From an uncultured Bacteroidales bacterium (GTDB lineage: Bacteria; Bacteroidota; Bacteroidia; Bacteroidales; Muribaculaceae), in contig CACWID010000003.1 in the NCBI GenBank assembly GCA_902760865.1, positions 176,526 through 240,525 of the forward strand: a stretch of DNA of 64,000 bases, given 5' to 3'. A model generated the notes under the pieces. It was not told the origin of the DNA. It worked only from the letters and a program-made list of their open reading frames with translations, and made no database searches. A program made the translations under genes and the position numbers. Position 1 is the first letter of the stretch. Each line of letters begins with the position of its first letter. Below, piece after piece: positions 62,219-64,000 of the stretch.

Positions 62219-62704
62219 TCAATCCTCGGGATAGGTGAGGTTCTCGGGCTGGATGTCCTGGAGGACTTCGATGTAGTATTTGCGAGCTTCCCAGCGTGCC
62301 ATGGGCAGATTGTTGAGCATGTAGTTGCCGCAGTCGTGGGCATTGGCACCGGGGATTTCGCCGTCAAAGTCGGCCATCCACTGGAACAGTTCCTGCATCA
62401 GCGGCACGATGTCGCGGCTCTCGAGGTCACCCTTGAGCAACAGGTAATTGCCCGTGCAGCAGCCCATAGGGCCCCAATAGACCACCTTGTCGCCCCACTC
62501 CTTGTGGTTGCGCAGGTAGGTCGCTGCCAGGTGCTCGATGGTGTGCAGGGCGCCCTGACTCACGGCCGGCTCGCGGTTGGGCAGTTTCATGCGAATGTCA
62601 AACGTTGTTATCACGTCACCACCGGCAAGGTAGTCCTTGCGGGAGACATATATGCCACGCAGCAGCCGCGTGTGGTCAATCTTGAAACTAGCAATCTTCT
62701 CCAT
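62219..62704 (-). CDS. luxS: S-ribosylhomocysteine lyase LuxS
   Basis: A 161-residue metalloenzyme that splits S-ribosylhomocysteine into homocysteine and DPD, the AI-2 precursor. With ATG 62704 as start, the metal ligands fall at H54, H58 (HTIEH) and C125 (HDCGNY), and the catalytic Cys is C83 in GPMGCCTGNY. These match the canonical numbering within one residue, which supports this start over the upstream ATG at 62749. It follows mtnN with a 45-bp gap on the same strand. Confidence 0.97.
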   Translation of the reverse strand: MEKIASFKIDHTRLLRGIYVSRKDYLAGGDVITTFDIRMKLPNREPAVSQGALHTIEHLAATYLRNHKEWGDKVVYWGPMGCCTGNYLLLKGDLESRDIVPLMQELFQWMADFDGEIPGANAHDCGNYMLNNLPMARWEARKYYIEVLQDIQPENLTYPED

Positions 62705-62749
62705 ATCTTTTTTCAACAACTGAATTATCTGATATATCTGATTTAACAC

Positions 62750-63427
62750 CTAAAGCCTATCTAAGATGTCATTGACTAGAACGAAACACTCACGCGGAGC
62801 ATCATTCCAGAAGTCCATATACTGGCTGGTATTGTCGTGGCTGGCTCCGGGGAAGTCGCTGATGACACGCAGCGCGAGGAACGGCACCTGGTTCAAGTGG
62901 CACACCTGGGCGATAGCGCCAGACTCCATGTCCACGGCCAATGCCTCGGGGAAATTGCCCTTGATGCGGTTCACAGCATCCATCGTGTCGATGAACTGGT
63001 CACCAGAGCAGATCAGGCCCTTGTGGATGTCGCCGCGCTCTGGAACAAGCTCAAGCAGACGCTTGGCACCCTCAAAGTAAAGAGGAAGGCCCTGAACCTG
63101 GCCCAATTCGCTCTCGGGACCGCACCACACATCATGATAGGCCACACGTGAACCCACCACCACGTCCATGACATTGACCGAGAGGTCGGCTCCGCCGGCC
63201 ACACCGGTATTGATGACATAGTCAGGGGCAAAGTTATTGACAAGCATCAACGAGCCCATAGCGGCATTAACCTTGCCGATGCCACACTGCATCACCATCA
63301 CGTCATGGCGGCCCATACGGCCACGATAAAACTCAAAGCCGCTCATGCGGCTCTCCTCGCTGTCGAGCAGCAACGGCAGGAGCAGATCAAGCTCCTTGCG
63401 CATCGCTACAATGATTCCAATCTTCAT
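62750..63427 (-). CDS. mtnN: 5'-methylthioadenosine/S-adenosylhomocysteine nucleosidase
   Basis: A 225-residue nucleosidase that removes adenine from SAH and MTA, giving the substrate for LuxS. Typical motifs are IGIIVAMRKELDLLLPLL, GIGKVNAAMG, NTGVAGG and the catalytic Asp in RVISDFPG with VDMESGAIAQVC. It is the first gene of the mtnN-luxS pair. A -7 box TAACTTTG lies at 63456-63463. Confidence 0.96.
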   Translation of the reverse strand: MKIGIIVAMRKELDLLLPLLLDSEESRMSGFEFYRGRMGRHDVMVMQCGIGKVNAAMGSLMLVNNFAPDYVINTGVAGGADLSVNVMDVVVGSRVAYHDVWCGPESELGQVQGLPLYFEGAKRLLELVPERGDIHKGLICSGDQFIDTMDAVNRIKGNFPEALAVDMESGAIAQVCHLNQVPFLALRVISDFPGASHDNTSQYMDFWNDAPRECFVLVNDILDRL

Positions 63428-63455
63428 ATTCTTTTCGCTATTGACAAATCTGCCA

Positions 63456-63463
63456 CAAAGTTA
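63456..63463 (-). promoter_or_regulatory. -7 box of mtnN-luxS
   Basis: TAACTTTG on the minus strand, 29 bp before the mtnN start. Confidence 0.55.
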
Positions 63464-63484
63464 CAATTATTTCTCTAATTGTAC

Positions 63485-63492
63485 TACCTTTG
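63485..63492 (+). promoter_or_regulatory. -7 box next to the DUF1893 start codon
   Basis: TACCTTTG ends 4 bp before ATG 63497, so transcription would begin at or near the start codon. Confidence 0.5.
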
Positions 63493-63496
63493 TAAC

Positions 63497-63904
63497 ATGA
63501 AAGAGTTAATCGACATCCTCCATAACGAGAATCTGACCCTCGTCGTCCGCAGTCATGACGGAGCAATCCACCGCTACGACCAGCGCGGAGTGAAAGACCT
63601 GCTGACGCTGGTAACCACCACACCCGAGGTGCTGAAGGGAGCACTCATCGCAGACAAAGCCGTCGGGAAAGCCGCGGCCGCCTGCATGGCCCTGGGCGGT
63701 GCCCGGCGAGTGTGGGCCGATGTGATGAGCGAGCCCGCCTTGATCCTGCTGCAAGCCCACGGCATCACCGCCGAATGCGGCACGCTAGTCGATCACATCA
63801 TCAACCGCACTGGGGACGGCTGGTGCCCGATGGAGCGCCTCAGCCACGACCTCGACGATCCAGCCGCCATCGTCCAGATAATCCAGCAGTTCTTCCAGTC
63901 CTGA
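63497..63904 (+). CDS. DUF1893 domain protein
   Basis: A 135-residue cytoplasmic protein of the DUF1893 group (cytidine deaminase-like fold) of unknown role. The start is ATG 63497 (MKELIDILHNENLTLVV); the extra six residues of the longer ORF overlap the promoter. Motifs are GALIADKAVGKAAAACMALGGA and ITAECGTLVDHIINRTGDGWCPME. It diverges from mtnN with a 70-bp spacer. Confidence 0.75.
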   Translation: MKELIDILHNENLTLVVRSHDGAIHRYDQRGVKDLLTLVTTTPEVLKGALIADKAVGKAAAACMALGGARRVWADVMSEPALILLQAHGITAECGTLVDHIINRTGDGWCPMERLSHDLDDPAAIVQIIQQFFQS

Positions 63905-64000
63905 CTTGAACTGAAAAAAGTTGACAGATTCGAGAGGCAAAAAGAGATTGCCAAATGCAAGAATTTGTACAACGATCCACTGTAACGGAGGTGGACCCCA

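Noticed and set aside
63905-64000. A further gene at the right edge
   Set aside because: The last 96 bp show no start with a credible reading frame; nothing can be supported.

Overview
The window is from a member of the order Bacteroidales, probably a gut or rumen lineage such as Muribaculaceae or Prevotellaceae; the sequence does not settle the family. The evidence is a SusC-type TonB-dependent transporter, a polysaccharide utilisation locus, repeated matches to the Bacteroidetes -7 promoter box TAnnTTTG, secreted proteins of FISUMP, BspA/DUF285, C10 peptidase and dockerin type, and GH92, GH2 and GH130 enzymes. Nothing looks like phage, plasmid, rRNA, tRNA or CRISPR.

Layout. Positions 1-1870 (minus) hold the N-terminal two thirds of a SusC protein, cut by the window edge. 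Divergent from it, 2492-14009 (plus) is a beta-mannan/glucomannan locus: CE7-type acetyl esterase, GH130 mannosylglucose phosphorylase, a GPH sugar:cation symporter broken by a frame-shifting deletion, cellobiose/mannobiose 2-epimerase, GH94 cellobiose phosphorylase, GH36 alpha-galactosidase and GH26 mannanase. Together they would deacetylate, debranch and cut mannan, epimerise mannobiose to mannosylglucose and split it with phosphate. An aldo/keto reductase follows. Positions 15453-23364 (minus) carry one leucine-rich and two DUF285/BspA-like secreted proteins that all end in the same dockerin-like tail. Next come a GH2 enzyme, a FISUMP protein with an N-terminal dockerin-like repeat, and a C10 cysteine peptidase (plus). 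Positions 31466-43427 are mostly metabolic and envelope genes: two SDRs, a lactonase, small exported proteins, phosphoglucomutase, two paralogous MFS carriers, an exported nitroreductase/flavin-reductase fusion and a transglutaminase-like protein. typA follows.

The most interesting block is 45594-58855 (plus), which looks like one transcription unit. It holds a membrane dCache sensor fused to a SpoIIE phosphatase and an RsbW-like kinase, a STAS anti-sigma antagonist, an outer-membrane barrel protein, a 2423-residue NRPS (C-A-PCP-C-A-PCP-reductase), a MATE exporter and a 4'-phosphopantetheinyl transferase. This reads as a peptide aldehyde or alcohol pathway with its own carrier-protein activator, exporter and partner-switching sensor. 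A triple 32-bp-period repeat follows, then a GH92 alpha-mannosidase, Fic, luxS, mtnN (AI-2 pathway) and a DUF1893 protein.

Intergenic spacers share an unusual repeat grammar. Runs of 7-9-bp units with TTAG on the left and CTAA/CTAG on the right often surround a GCGGATGCC core or a GTTGGC...GCCAAC hairpin. A separate 146-bp element with terminal inverted repeats and an inverted pair of REP-like hairpins also occur in the mannan locus.
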